This document shows positions 17,278 through 27,054 of a stretch of 64,000 nt of DNA, piece by piece. The stretch comes from an uncultured Polaribacter sp. (GTDB taxonomy: Bacteria; Bacteroidota; Bacteroidia; Flavobacteriales; Flavobacteriaceae), in assembly GCF_947496195.1 (NCBI RefSeq), contig NZ_CANMBY010000001.1, positions 310,001-374,000 on the forward strand, given 5' to 3'. The stretch's first letter is position 1, and every line of letters begins with the position of its first letter. The translations under genes were made by a program, and so were the position numbers. The notes under the pieces are model-generated. The model saw only the letters and a list, made by a program, of their open reading frames with translations, ran no database searches and was not told the DNA's origin.

Positions 17278-20200
17278 ATGTTTAAAAAAATCTTTTTTCT
17301 TTTTGCTTTATGTATTGGTGTTACTATCCAATCGCAAACTATTTCTTCAGATTTTAGAAAAAAAAATATTGAAGTAAAAAAAGACACCATTCAATTAGAT
17401 TCAGTTGCCATAAATCCACAAAAGTTTAAAGTTTTAAATCAGTTTAACTTAGAAATTAAACCTTCTGAGTATGTTGTTGATTTTACTAAAGCTATTTTAA
17501 TTATAGATGCTAAAAAATATCCTAACATTTTTGTAGAATATTTTAGGTTACCTGATTTTATAACCAAAACATATGCTCCATTTGATGATAGTTTAATTTT
17601 ACAAAACAATACCAATAATGGTACTTTATATAGTTTAACAACCAATAAAAAACCCTCAGAAATTAAACTTTTTAATGGTTTGCAAACTCGTGGTTTTATT
17701 ACAAGAGGAGTAACCTCTGGTAATAACCAAAATGCAGTTACTAATTCTTCATTAGATTTAGAAATTTCAGGTAAGCTATCAGAAAGCGTTACCTTAAGAG
17801 CAAATATTTTTGATACTAACATCCCTATTCAAGAAAACGGAACTTCACAAAACTTAACAGACTTCGATCGTATTTTTATCGAAATTTTTCATGAAAATTG
17901 GAGAGTAAAAGCAGGAGATTTATCAATAAAAAATAACGAAACTTTCTTTTTCCCTTTTCAGAAACAAGTCTCTGGATTAGAAGTTGAGGCAAAAGTTACA
18001 GATAACCTAAAAGTAAGAGCTTCTGGTGCTATAGTTAGAGGTAAATTTAATACATACAGGTTTACAGCAGTAGAAGGTAATCAAGGGCCTTATAAAATTT
18101 TTGGTGCAAATAATGAAGCCGTAATTTTAATGATAGAAGGCGCAGAACAAGTTTATGTAAATGGTGTACAAATTAAAAGAGGTGAAAATGAAGATTATAC
18201 TATAAACTATAATTTAGGTGAAATTACTTTTAACACAACGTTTCCTATTACTAATGATATGCGAATTTGGATCGATTTTCAATATGCAGAAAGAAACTAT
18301 ACTAGATTTATTACCTATGAAAAAGCTGAATATAATAGTGAGAACTTTAATATAACTGGATATTTTTACTCAGAAAATGATGCTAAAAATCAACCTATAC
18401 AACTGAGTTTATCTGAAAATCAAAAACAAATTTTGGCAAATGCTGGTAACAATCCTGATAATATGGTTGCAGAAAGTGCTTTTTTAGATGCATTTGATGA
18501 TAACAAAATTCTTTATAAAAAATCAACAAATAATCAAGTAGAGTTTTTTGAATATTCTACAAATCCACAAGATGAATTGTATAATGTAACATTTACTAAT
18601 GTTGGAACAAATCAAGGTGATTACGTTTTAGACAGAACAATAGCTATAGGAAATATATTTGTATATGTAGGTCCTAATATGGGAGATTATGACCCAATAG
18701 TTCGTTTAGTTGCCCCTACAAAATCTCAATTATTTCTAGTAAAATCTGATTATAGTTCATATAAAAAAACAAAACTAAATACAGAGATTGCTGTTAGTAA
18801 TTACGATCAAAACTTATTCTCTTCTTTAGATGACAATCAAAATGTAGGTGTTGCTGCCAAAATTGGTTGGCAACAGATTTTAATTGATAAAAAATGGCAA
18901 TTAAAAACAAATATAAATCATGAATATGCTCAAAAGAATTTCTACTCAGAGCAGGTTTGGGAGCCTGTAGAATTTAATAGAGATTGGAATATTTTAACAA
19001 ATAAAGCCACAAAAAATTATTTTCAATCAGAACTAATCTTACAAAATAAAAACAACGATTTTATAAAATATAACTTTAGTAATTTAAATTATGATAATGG
19101 TTTTAAAGGAAATAGACATACATTAACATCAATCTTAAAGAAAGGAAGAACCACATTTTCTGCTAATGTAAGTATGCTTAATAACACCTCTAATGTAGAG
19201 GATAACTCTTTTTTTAGAGCAATTGGTAAAGTAAATTATCAACTTAAAAAAACTTGGTTTGGATCTTTAGTAAATTTTGAAACTAACTCTAGAAAAAACG
19301 TAACAACAAATCAATTTGTGAACACAAGTCATAGATATAAAGATTTTGAAGTCTATTTTGGTGTGGGAGATACTACTAAAGTCTATGCAAAATTTGGTTA
19401 TAATTTTAGAAATAATGATAGTATAAAATCGAATGCTTTTGCTGAAATAAATAATAGAAATACGTTTTATGTAAAAAGTAAACTAATACAAAATAAAAAA
19501 ACTAATCTTAGTGTTTTTGCAAATTATAGAATTACAGAAAACGCCTTTACAACAGACGAAAAAACATTAAATTCAAGAGTAGTTTACAATCAAAAACTTT
19601 TTAATAATTTTTTAAACTTGGGTACAGTTTACGAAACCTCTTCAGGTAATGTAGCAAGACAAGATTTTGTATATATTAAAGTAGAACCAGGTCTTGGTTA
19701 TTATACTTGGATAGATTATAATAATGATGGTATTGAAGATTTTAACGAGTTTGAAGTTGCACAATTTCAAGACCAAGCCAATTACTTACGCCTACCAAAA
19801 CCTAATTTAAGATTTATACCTACTCAACGTGCCAAATTACAACAGAGTATTACTTTAAATGCTGGTAAATGGGCTAACCAAAAAGGTTTTAAAAAATTAC
19901 TATCACATTTTTATAATCAAAGTTTTTTAACCGTTGAAAACGAACAAGAAAGAATTGAAAATTCATTTCAATTAAACCCTTTTGATTTTAATGAAAATTC
20001 TCTAATTTCTTTGAATTACAATATTAGAAACTCACTTTTTTACAATAGAGGATTACAAAATCATAGTATGACTTACACCTATGGAAACTCAAATATTAAA
20101 CAACAATACTTTATTGGGAATCAAGAAAATAAAATTAATTTACATCAATTAGATTACACTCATAAATTTGCAGATTTTTGGTTAATAAATTTAATGGGAA

Positions 20201-20655
20201 AACTTGCTGAAAACAGTTTAGAAACAGAAAATTTTGCAGATAGAAATTATGATTTAAATGAGTTTGAAATTCAACCAAAAATTAGTTTCTTATACAATCA
20301 AAACAATAGATTTTCTGCATTTTATCATTTAAAAAATAAAGAAAATACAATTCAAAATTTCGAGTCTTTACAGCAACATAAATTTGGTGTTGAATATTTT
20401 TATATTAGTAAAAAACAAAATCAAATTTCTGCAAATGTAAACTACTTTTTAAATGATTTTGTTGGATCTACTAACTCACCTGTTGCTTACCAAATGCTAG
20501 AAGGTTTACAAGCAGGCAAAAATTATACTTGGAATGTTATTTTTAATCAAAAATTAAATTCTTTTTTAAACTTAAACCTAAGTTATTTTGGAAGAAAAAG
20601 TGAAACCTCCAAAACTATTCATACAGGTAACGTACAATTAAGAGCTAATTTTTAA
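17278..20655 (+). CDS. Large outer-membrane beta-barrel protein, SprA-like architecture
   Basis: About 1125 residues from ATG 17278 (a GTG at 17263 is also in frame but the ATG gives a clean signal peptide ending near QSQ). After a short N-terminal region come NGLQTRGFITRGVTSGNNQ, then SLDLEISGKLSESVTLRA, NIPIQENGTSQNLTDFDRIF and a strand-turn pattern with GAEQVYVNGVQIKRGENEDY. These recurring motifs resemble parts of the T9SS translocon SprA and related large Bacteroidota barrels, although SprA itself is about twice as long. Near residue 820 there is a calcium-loop-like DYNNDGIEDFNEF. The remainder is amphipathic strands to a terminal aromatic residue (ANF). Function unknown; the SprA relationship is inference. 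Confidence 0.7.
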   Translation: MFKKIFFLFALCIGVTIQSQTISSDFRKKNIEVKKDTIQLDSVAINPQKFKVLNQFNLEIKPSEYVVDFTKAILIIDAKKYPNIFVEYFRLPDFITKTYAPFDDSLILQNNTNNGTLYSLTTNKKPSEIKLFNGLQTRGFITRGVTSGNNQNAVTNSSLDLEISGKLSESVTLRANIFDTNIPIQENGTSQNLTDFDRIFIEIFHENWRVKAGDLSIKNNETFFFPFQKQVSGLEVEAKVTDNLKVRASGAIVRGKFNTYRFTAVEGNQGPYKIFGANNEAVILMIEGAEQVYVNGVQIKRGENEDYTINYNLGEITFNTTFPITNDMRIWIDFQYAERNYTRFITYEKAEYNSENFNITGYFYSENDAKNQPIQLSLSENQKQILANAGNNPDNMVAESAFLDAFDDNKILYKKSTNNQVEFFEYSTNPQDELYNVTFTNVGTNQGDYVLDRTIAIGNIFVYVGPNMGDYDPIVRLVAPTKSQLFLVKSDYSSYKKTKLNTEIAVSNYDQNLFSSLDDNQNVGVAAKIGWQQILIDKKWQLKTNINHEYAQKNFYSEQVWEPVEFNRDWNILTNKATKNYFQSELILQNKNNDFIKYNFSNLNYDNGFKGNRHTLTSILKKGRTTFSANVSMLNNTSNVEDNSFFRAIGKVNYQLKKTWFGSLVNFETNSRKNVTTNQFVNTSHRYKDFEVYFGVGDTTKVYAKFGYNFRNNDSIKSNAFAEINNRNTFYVKSKLIQNKKTNLSVFANYRITENAFTTDEKTLNSRVVYNQKLFNNFLNLGTVYETSSGNVARQDFVYIKVEPGLGYYTWIDYNNDGIEDFNEFEVAQFQDQANYLRLPKPNLRFIPTQRAKLQQSITLNAGKWANQKGFKKLLSHFYNQSFLTVENEQERIENSFQLNPFDFNENSLISLNYNIRNSLFYNRGLQNHSMTYTYGNSNIKQQYFIGNQENKINLHQLDYTHKFADFWLINLMGKLAENSLETENFADRNYDLNEFEIQPKISFLYNQNNRFSAFYHLKNKENTIQNFESLQQHKFGVEYFYISKKQNQISANVNYFLNDFVGSTNSPVAYQMLEGLQAGKNYTWNVIFNQKLNSFLNLNLSYFGRKSETSKTIHTGNVQLRANF

Positions 20656-20656
20656 G

Positions 20657-20685
20657 TTGTATTCTATGTCTTTTTAATACATTTG
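20657..20685 (+). promoter_or_regulatory. Bacteroidota-type promoter of the tandem barrel genes
   Basis: TTG (20657-20659), 18-base spacer, TACATTTG (20678-20685): full consensus match, 22 bases before the start codon at 20707. Confidence 0.6.
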
Positions 20686-20706
20686 TTTTAAATCAATTCA
20701 CAAAAA

Positions 20707-21225
20707 ATGAAAAAACTATTATTAGTTTTATTACTTACTTGCACTGTTGTAACTTTTGCTCAAACAGATGAGAAGTTTCCTCAAGATGTTAACAAAAAAC
20801 ATGAAATTAAATTAAATGCATTAACGTTAATCGCAGCAAAATGGATAGACGTTTCTTATGAAAATTTAATTAATGAAGAATCATCTTTTGGTATAACTGC
20901 TGCAATTAATACAGATAAAAGTGAAACAGACTTAAATTACCAATTAACTCCATTTTATAGAAGATATTTTTCAGGTAAATTTGCAAGAGGTTTTTTTGTA
21001 GAAGGTTTTGGCTCATTATTTTCAGCTAGAGAATACACAAACCTTTTTACATCTTCAAATGAATTTACAACAGGTTTTGCACTAGGCGTTTCTGTTGGAG
21101 GAAAATTTGTTTCTAAACAAGGTTTTTCTACAGAGTTGTTGTTAGGTGTTGGTAGAAACTTATCAGGAGACACAGATTATGAAGGCTTTGGTAGAGTTGC
21201 AATTTCAGTTGGATACAGATTTTAA
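20707..21225 (+). CDS. Small outer-membrane beta-barrel protein (DUF3575-like), copy 1
   Basis: A 172-residue exported protein: signal peptide to about residue 19 (TFAQ), then EIKLNALTLIAAKWIDVSYENLI, a pattern of short amphipathic strands and a final aromatic residue (GYRF). This resembles the DUF3575-type eight-strand barrels of Bacteroidota; role unknown. It is paralogous to the next gene: both share the D(V/A).. .SYENxINExSSFGI core and the GVGRNL and GxRF ends. Confidence 0.75.
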   Translation: MKKLLLVLLLTCTVVTFAQTDEKFPQDVNKKHEIKLNALTLIAAKWIDVSYENLINEESSFGITAAINTDKSETDLNYQLTPFYRRYFSGKFARGFFVEGFGSLFSAREYTNLFTSSNEFTTGFALGVSVGGKFVSKQGFSTELLLGVGRNLSGDTDYEGFGRVAISVGYRF

Positions 21226-21236
21226 TACATTTATAT

Positions 21237-21734
21237 ATGAAAAAGTTTATTTTATTTTTCGCATTTTTAGTTAGCATTTCATGTTTTTCACAAAAAGAAA
21301 TAAAGTTAGATGTTGCAGATGCACTAGTCATTAGAAGTTTAGAATTTTCTTATGAAAATTACATTAATGAAAATTCTTCTTTTGGTATTTCTGCTTTATT
21401 TAATTTGGCAAAACAATCAGCAGACTTTAGGTATAATGAAAACATGATGATTACTCCTTATTATCGTCATTATTTTACAACTGAAAAACAATGGAACTTT
21501 TTTGGGGAGGGTTTTTTAGGTATAAATTCTGGTAAAAAAGAATCTACAAAAGACTCTGGAGTTTATGATTTAAAATATACAGATGGAGCATTAGGTATTG
21601 CTGTAGGTACAAAATACGTTTCAACAGGTGGTTTAATAATAGATGCTTATGCAGGTGTTGGTCGTAATTTATTTGGATCTGACTCTCCTGTTTTAGTGCC
21701 TAGAGTTGGTGTTAATGTGGGTTGGAGATTTTAA
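21237..21734 (+). CDS. Small outer-membrane beta-barrel protein (DUF3575-like), copy 2
   Basis: A 165-residue exported paralogue of the preceding gene, 11 bp downstream. Signal peptide to about 19 (SCFSQ), then KEIKLDVADALVIRSLEFSYENYINENSS-type opening (SYENYINENSSFGIS core), GTKYVSTGG and a terminal strand ending GWRF. A tandem duplication followed by divergence is the simplest origin. Function unknown; probably surface exposed. It ends at a bidirectional terminator shared with glyS. Confidence 0.75.
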   Translation: MKKFILFFAFLVSISCFSQKEIKLDVADALVIRSLEFSYENYINENSSFGISALFNLAKQSADFRYNENMMITPYYRHYFTTEKQWNFFGEGFLGINSGKKESTKDSGVYDLKYTDGALGIAVGTKYVSTGGLIIDAYAGVGRNLFGSDSPVLVPRVGVNVGWRF

Positions 21735-21760
21735 CTCAGTTAGCAGTTAGTAAACATAAA

Positions 21761-21796
21761 AAAAGAGAATTTCTGTTATAGAAATTCTCTTTTTTA
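21761..21796. terminator. Bidirectional terminator between barrel copy 2 and glyS
   Basis: AGAGAATTTC (21764-21773), seven-base loop, GAAATTCTCT (21781-21790), with an A run before and a T run after, so it can work on both strands. Confidence 0.85.
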
Positions 21797-21815
21797 TTGC
21801 TTTATCTTATTTTAA

Positions 21816-23357
21816 TTACATTTTCTGTAACCACTTTTTTACATCAACTTCTGCTTTAATAATAGCTTTTAAATCAGAAATTTTAACTCTTTTTTGTTCC
21901 ATAGTATCTCTATGTCTAATTGTTACAGAATCATCTTCTAAAGAATCATGATCTACTGTAATACAAAAAGGTGTACCTGCTGCATCTTGTCTTCTATAAC
22001 GTTTACCAACTGCATCTTTCTCATCATAAAACACATTAAAATCCCATTTTAATTCATCCATGATTTTACGTGCAACTTCTGGTAAGCCATCTTTTTTAAC
22101 TAAAGGTAAAATCGCTGCTTTATAAGGTGCTAAAACTGCTGGTAACTTTAAAACCGTTCTTGTTGTTCCGTTTTCTAACTCTTCCTCAACAAGAGATTTA
22201 GAGAAAACAGCTAAAAACATTCTGTCTAAACCTATAGAAGTTTCTACAACATAAGGTACATAGCTTTTGTTTTCTGTATGGTCAAAATATTGTAATTTTT
22301 TACCTGAATACTCTTCATGTTGACTTAAATCGAAATCTGTTCTAGAATGAATACCTTCTAATTCTTTAAAACCAAAAGGAAAATTAAATTCTATATCTGC
22401 AGCTGCATCTGCATAATGAGCTAATTTATCATGATCATGAAAACGATAGTTTTCTGCTCCCATACCTAAACTCAAATGCCATTTTAAACGTGTTTGTTTC
22501 CAAGCTTCATACCATTCTTTTTGAGTGCCTGGTTTTACAAAAAACTGCATTTCCATTTGTTCAAACTCACGCATTCTAAAAATAAATTGTCTAGCTACAA
22601 TTTCATTTCTAAAAGCTTTACCAGTTTGTGCAATTCCAAAAGGAATTTTCATACGCCCAGTTTTTTGCACATTTAAAAAGTTTACAAAAATACCTTGTGC
22701 AGTTTCTGGTCTTAAATATACTTGTGTAGAATTTTCAGCAGAAGCCCCAATTTGAGTACCAAACATTAAATTAAATTGCTTTACTTCTGTCCAGTTTTTA
22801 GAACCAGAAACAGGGCAAACAATCCCTAAATCTAATATTAGATTTCTAAATCCTTCTAAATCATTTTCTTCTTGAACTCTAGTTAACTCAACTGTAATTT
22901 CGTCCATTTGTTTTTGACGACGTAACACATTTGGGTTCGTACTTATAAATTCTTCTTCGTTAAAAGCATCTCCAAAACGTTTTTTAGCTTTGGTAATATC
23001 TTTATTTATTTTTTCGTTTATTTTTTCTCTAAAATCTTCTACTAAAACATCAGCTCTGTAACGTTTTTTAGAATCTTTATTATCTATTAAAGGGTCATTA
23101 AAAGCATCTACATGACCAGAAGCTTTCCAAGTAGTTGGGTGCATTAAAATTGCAGCATCTATACCTACAATATTTTCATGCATTTGCACCATTGCTTTCC
23201 ACCAATAATCTCTAATATTTTTTTTAAGCTCAACACCATTTTGAGCATAATCGTAAACCGCACTTAAACCATCATATATTTCTGATGATTGAAAAACATA
23301 ACCATATTCTTTTGCGTGCGATAAAACTTTTTTAAACTGATCTTCTTGTTTTGCCAT
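21816..23357 (-). CDS. glyS: Glycine-tRNA ligase (homodimeric type)
   Basis: Charges tRNA-Gly. A class II synthetase of 513 residues, the single-chain alpha2 form (GlyQS) rather than the alpha/beta tetramer. Features: EIYDGLSAVYDYAQNGVELK near the start, motif 2 with FRNEIVARQFIFRMREFEQMEM, the YLRPETAQGIFVNF segment, ETSIGLDRM (motif 3 region) and a C-terminal anticodon-binding domain with DAAGTPFCITVDHDSL. Essential housekeeping gene with its own promoter and terminator. Confidence 0.97.
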   Translation of the reverse strand: MAKQEDQFKKVLSHAKEYGYVFQSSEIYDGLSAVYDYAQNGVELKKNIRDYWWKAMVQMHENIVGIDAAILMHPTTWKASGHVDAFNDPLIDNKDSKKRYRADVLVEDFREKINEKINKDITKAKKRFGDAFNEEEFISTNPNVLRRQKQMDEITVELTRVQEENDLEGFRNLILDLGIVCPVSGSKNWTEVKQFNLMFGTQIGASAENSTQVYLRPETAQGIFVNFLNVQKTGRMKIPFGIAQTGKAFRNEIVARQFIFRMREFEQMEMQFFVKPGTQKEWYEAWKQTRLKWHLSLGMGAENYRFHDHDKLAHYADAAADIEFNFPFGFKELEGIHSRTDFDLSQHEEYSGKKLQYFDHTENKSYVPYVVETSIGLDRMFLAVFSKSLVEEELENGTTRTVLKLPAVLAPYKAAILPLVKKDGLPEVARKIMDELKWDFNVFYDEKDAVGKRYRRQDAAGTPFCITVDHDSLEDDSVTIRHRDTMEQKRVKISDLKAIIKAEVDVKKWLQKM

Positions 23358-23365
23358 AATGAGCG

Positions 23366-23395
23366 CAAAGATAAACGTTTAGTGATTTTTATCAA
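23366..23395 (-). promoter_or_regulatory. Bacteroidota-type promoter of glyS
   Basis: On the minus strand TTG (23395-23393), 19-base spacer, TATCTTTG (23373-23366). The -7 element ends only 8 bases before the ATG, so the transcript would be nearly leaderless. Confidence 0.6.
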
Positions 23396-23471
23396 CTAAA
23401 AATTGCCTTTTTTAAACAGAACTTATTTTGGTTAAAAATGATTATATTTAAACAAAAAAATTGCCTTTTAA

Positions 23472-24158
23472 ATGAATCTACTAAAAGATTTATTTCATCT
23501 TTTTTACCCTAATTTGTGTGCTACTTGTCATCAACAATTATTGCAAAATGAATCTGTTATTTGTACAATTTGTAGACATGATTTACCTCTTACTCACATC
23601 ACAGATTTTACACAAAACAAAATTATTGATGCTTTTTATGGTAAAGTAATTATAGAGAAAGCTTTTGCTTTACTTTTTTATAGAAAAAACAATATCACCA
23701 AAAAACTAATTGAAGAATTAAAATACAAAGGAAATGAAGAGATTGGAGTTTTATTTGGAGATTGGTTAGGAGAATTGTTAAAAGAAAATAAAGAATTTAA
23801 TGATATAGATTATATTATACCTGTTCCTCTACATAAAAAAAGATTAAAAGAAAGAGGTTATAACCAAGTAACCAAATTCGGACAAACTTTAAGCAATCAT
23901 TTAAAAAAACCACTTGTAGAAAATAAATTAATTAGAGTTTCTGCCACTAAAACACAAACTTTAAAAAGTCGTTTTGAACGGTTTAGAAATAATGATACAA
24001 AATTTTTACTAACAGATACAGACTTTTTTAGAAACAAACATATTCTTTTAATAGATGATGTAATTACAACAGGTGCCACTTTAGAAGCTTGTGCAAAAGA
24101 ATTTTTAAATTCAAAAGACTGTAAAATTAGTGTTCTTACAATTGCTTATACAGAATAA
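23472..24158 (+). CDS. comF: ComF family phosphoribosyltransferase-like protein
   Basis: A 228-residue cytoplasmic protein related to ComF, needed for DNA uptake in transformable bacteria. An N-terminal four-cysteine zinc-binding site (Cys16, 19, 31, 34) precedes a type I phosphoribosyltransferase domain with VPLHKKRLKERGYNQ and the PRPP loop ILLIDDVITTGAT at about 188-200. Other competence genes are not nearby, so a role in transformation here is only suggested by family. Confidence 0.9.
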   Translation: MNLLKDLFHLFYPNLCATCHQQLLQNESVICTICRHDLPLTHITDFTQNKIIDAFYGKVIIEKAFALLFYRKNNITKKLIEELKYKGNEEIGVLFGDWLGELLKENKEFNDIDYIIPVPLHKKRLKERGYNQVTKFGQTLSNHLKKPLVENKLIRVSATKTQTLKSRFERFRNNDTKFLLTDTDFFRNKHILLIDDVITTGATLEACAKEFLNSKDCKISVLTIAYTE

Positions 24159-24213
24159 ATTTTATGATTTTATATTCAAAAATTAATCGTTAATTTGTGT
24201 CAAAATTATTTTT

Positions 24214-25833
24214 GTGAAAGCATTTTACAAACCACTTTTTATATTATTTACAATACTTTTGTTCGTTAATTGTGCAAGAACAGGCAGGCCAGATGGAGGA
24301 CCTAAAGATGAAGAAGCTCCTTTATTTGTTACTGCAGATCCACCTTATGAAACTGTAAACTTTAAAGAGAAAGAAGTAAAAATTGAATTTAATGAATTCA
24401 TAAAACTAAAAAACATTAATAAGCAATTTGTGGTTTCTCCACCATTGAAAAATCCTCCACTTATTACTCCTCAAGGATCTGCAAGTAAATCTATAAAAAT
24501 TGAAATTTTAGATACGTTACAACCAAATGCAACCTATATTTTTAATTTTGGAAATGCAGTAGAAGATAATAATGAAGGTAATAAATTAGAAAACTTTAAA
24601 TATGTTTTTTCTACGGGTTCATATATAGATTCTTTAAAAACATCAGGCTTTGTAAAAGATGCAAAATCAACAAAAAAAATAAAAAATATTAATGTTTTAT
24701 TATATAGAATAGATAGCAGTTTTAATGATTCTATTATTTATAAAAAGAAACCTAATTACATTACAAGTACACTAGATTCTACCTTATTTAATTTTACAAA
24801 CTTGCATAAGGGTAATTATTTAATGATTGCTTTAAAAGAATCTGCAAACGATTATATTTTTAATCCAGTTACAGATAAAATCGGTTTTATTAAAGATACA
24901 ATTCAATTACCTAGAGATAGTATCATTAGTAAACCCATAATTCTTTTCAGTGAAAATTTACCATTCGATTTTAAAAGAGGTAAAGAAATTACAAGAGGTA
25001 AACTTGAGTTTGGCTATGTTGGTAATGTAAAAGATTTAAAGTTAGAGTTACTCTCTAAAGTACCTGATTCTTTTAAAAGTGTCTCTAAATTTATGATTGA
25101 TAAAGACACATTAAACTTTTGGCACACTCCAGTAGATTTAGACTCTTTAAATTTTAAAGTCACTAATAGAGAATATATAGATACAGTTACTGTAAGATTA
25201 AGAAAAAATAAAATTGATTCTTTACAGATTAGCGTTTCTACAAAAAACACTTTGCATTTAAGAGATACCTTTTTTGTGAATACTAATAATCCAATTACAA
25301 AAATCGATACTAGTAAAATATCTTTGTTCGACAAAGACACTATTGCTGTAAACTTTAAAACAATATCTTCAAAAAAAGAAAATAAAATAGCAATTCTTTT
25401 TGATATTAAACCTCAACAGAAATACAGAATTGTAGCTTTACCAGAAGCATTTACAGATATTTTTAATGTTAAAAATGACACCTTAAAATATTCCTTAACC
25501 ACTAAAGAAATAGAAGATTATGGAAGAATAACTGTAAATGTAAATAACCTAAAAAACAAGAATGTTATTATTGATTTACTTTCTGGCACAAAACAAGATG
25601 AGCTAGTAGAACGTAAAATTATTACCTCTTCTTCACAAATTGTTTTCGATTTATTAAGACCTAGAAAGTATACTTTAAGAGCAATTGTTGATGAAAACAA
25701 AAACAACAAATGGGATACAGGTGATTTTCTAAAAAAGTTACTTCCAGAAAAAATAATGTATCATCCAGAAATTAGTGATTATCCTTTAAGGGCAAACTTC
25801 TTTTTAGAAAATATTAATTTTGTAATTGAATAA
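24214..25833 (+). CDS. Ig-like domain lipoprotein
   Basis: A 539-residue lipoprotein beginning at GTG 24214. The signal peptide carries a lipobox with Cys20 (LLFVNC), followed by ARTGRPDGGPKDEEAP, the opening I recall from a Bacteroidota family with an N-terminal bacterial Ig-like (SbsA-type) domain. The domain is visible as FKEKEVKIEFNEFIKLKN and the YIFNFGNAVEDNNEGN stretch (to about residue 135). The rest is beta-rich with repeated Asp/Lys turns, and the C-terminus has VDENKNNKWDTGD, a calcium-loop-like turn. Likely anchored in the outer membrane; no defined function. It ends inside the terminator stem. Confidence 0.8.
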   Translation: MKAFYKPLFILFTILLFVNCARTGRPDGGPKDEEAPLFVTADPPYETVNFKEKEVKIEFNEFIKLKNINKQFVVSPPLKNPPLITPQGSASKSIKIEILDTLQPNATYIFNFGNAVEDNNEGNKLENFKYVFSTGSYIDSLKTSGFVKDAKSTKKIKNINVLLYRIDSSFNDSIIYKKKPNYITSTLDSTLFNFTNLHKGNYLMIALKESANDYIFNPVTDKIGFIKDTIQLPRDSIISKPIILFSENLPFDFKRGKEITRGKLEFGYVGNVKDLKLELLSKVPDSFKSVSKFMIDKDTLNFWHTPVDLDSLNFKVTNREYIDTVTVRLRKNKIDSLQISVSTKNTLHLRDTFFVNTNNPITKIDTSKISLFDKDTIAVNFKTISSKKENKIAILFDIKPQQKYRIVALPEAFTDIFNVKNDTLKYSLTTKEIEDYGRITVNVNNLKNKNVIIDLLSGTKQDELVERKIITSSSQIVFDLLRPRKYTLRAIVDENKNNKWDTGDFLKKLLPEKIMYHPEISDYPLRANFFLENINFVIE

Positions 25834-25862
25834 AAAAAGAGCGCTAATTGCGCTCTTTTTTA
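25832..25862. terminator. Bidirectional terminator between the Ig-like lipoprotein and metB genes
   Basis: AGAGCGC (25838-25844), loop TAATT, GCGCTCT (25850-25856), flanked by A and T runs. The lipoprotein stop codon lies at its left edge and the convergent metB-like gene ends 8 bases to the right. Confidence 0.88.
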
Positions 25863-25863
25863 G

Positions 25864-27012
25864 TTATAAGTTTAAGGCTTGATCTAAATCTGCCAATAAA
25901 TCTTCTTCATCTTCTATACCTACACTTAAACGTATTAAAGAATCAGTAATTCCTATTTTTAGACGTTCTGGTTCTGGAATAGAAGCATGTGTCATTGTTG
26001 TTGGATGATTAACCAAACTTTCTACACCACCTAAAGATTCTGCTAAAGTAAATACATGTGTATTTTCTAAAAATTTAAAAGCAGCTTCTTTACTTTCATC
26101 TTTTAAACGAAAAGAAACCATGCCTCCAAAATCTTTCATTTGTTTTTTGGCAATAGTATGATTTGGATGATTTTCTAAACCTGGATAATATACCTCACCA
26201 ACTTTTGGGTGATTTTGTAAAAACTGAGCTACTGCTCTTCCATTTTCACAATGTCTTTGCATTCTAATATGTAAAGTTTTTACACCTCTTAAAGCTAAAA
26301 AAGAATCCATAGGACCAGCAACAGCACCTGCTGCAAACTGTATAAAATGCAATTCTTCTGCTAGCTTTTCATCATTCACCATTAAAGCTCCCATAACTAA
26401 ATCTGAATGTCCTCCTAAATATTTAGTAGCAGAATGCATTACTATATCTGCCCCCAAACTTAATGGTTGTTGTAAATAAGGAGTTGCAAATGTATTATCT
26501 ACAGCTACCAAAATGTCTGAATTATTTTCTTTAACTGCAGTTGTAATTGCTTTAATATCAGCAATTTTCATTAAAGGGTTTGTAGGTGTTTCTAACCAAA
26601 CTAATTTTGTTTTTTCTGTAATTTTAGCTGTTACATTATCTACAGAATTCATATCCACAAACGAAAATTCTAATCCGTATTTTTTAAATAATCGTGTAAA
26701 CATTCTATAAGTTCCACCATATAAATCGTCTCCTGCAATAATTTCATCACCAGGATTTAATAAACGTAAAACACAATCTATAGCAGATAAACCAGATGAA
26801 AATGCAAAACCATGTGAACCTCCTTCTATAGCTGCAAAACTATTTTCTAAAGCTGTTCTTGTTGGGTTTGCTCCTCTAGAATATTCGTAACCTTTATGTT
26901 CTCCTGGACTAGATTGTGCATATGTTGATGTAAAAAAAACTGGAGGCATTACAGCACCTGTTGCTTCTTCGTGTTTTTGACCTCCGTGAATTGTCTTTGT
27001 GTTAAATTTCAT
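25864..27012 (-). CDS. metB: Cystathionine gamma-synthase/lyase-type PLP enzyme
   Basis: A 382-residue PLP enzyme of the Cys/Met metabolism family. PLP-binding Lys197 is in SATKYLGGHSD; YSRGANPTR (about 44-52) and ETPTNPL (141-147) are phosphate and substrate contacts. The C-terminal SLGGVESLVNHP is typical. It could make cystathionine from an activated homoserine and cysteine, or cleave it; sequence alone cannot separate synthase, gamma-lyase and sulfhydrylase. It stands as a single gene on the minus strand. Confidence 0.88.
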   Translation of the reverse strand: MKFNTKTIHGGQKHEEATGAVMPPVFFTSTYAQSSPGEHKGYEYSRGANPTRTALENSFAAIEGGSHGFAFSSGLSAIDCVLRLLNPGDEIIAGDDLYGGTYRMFTRLFKKYGLEFSFVDMNSVDNVTAKITEKTKLVWLETPTNPLMKIADIKAITTAVKENNSDILVAVDNTFATPYLQQPLSLGADIVMHSATKYLGGHSDLVMGALMVNDEKLAEELHFIQFAAGAVAGPMDSFLALRGVKTLHIRMQRHCENGRAVAQFLQNHPKVGEVYYPGLENHPNHTIAKKQMKDFGGMVSFRLKDESKEAAFKFLENTHVFTLAESLGGVESLVNHPTTMTHASIPEPERLKIGITDSLIRLSVGIEDEEDLLADLDQALNL

Positions 27013-27054
27013 TATTTATTTATTTCTATCTGTAGTCTAAAAAAAGACAAAAGT

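Noticed and set aside
26513..26710. Plus-strand ORF inside the metB-like gene
   Set aside because: Antisense to a PLP enzyme with intact motifs; no independent support.
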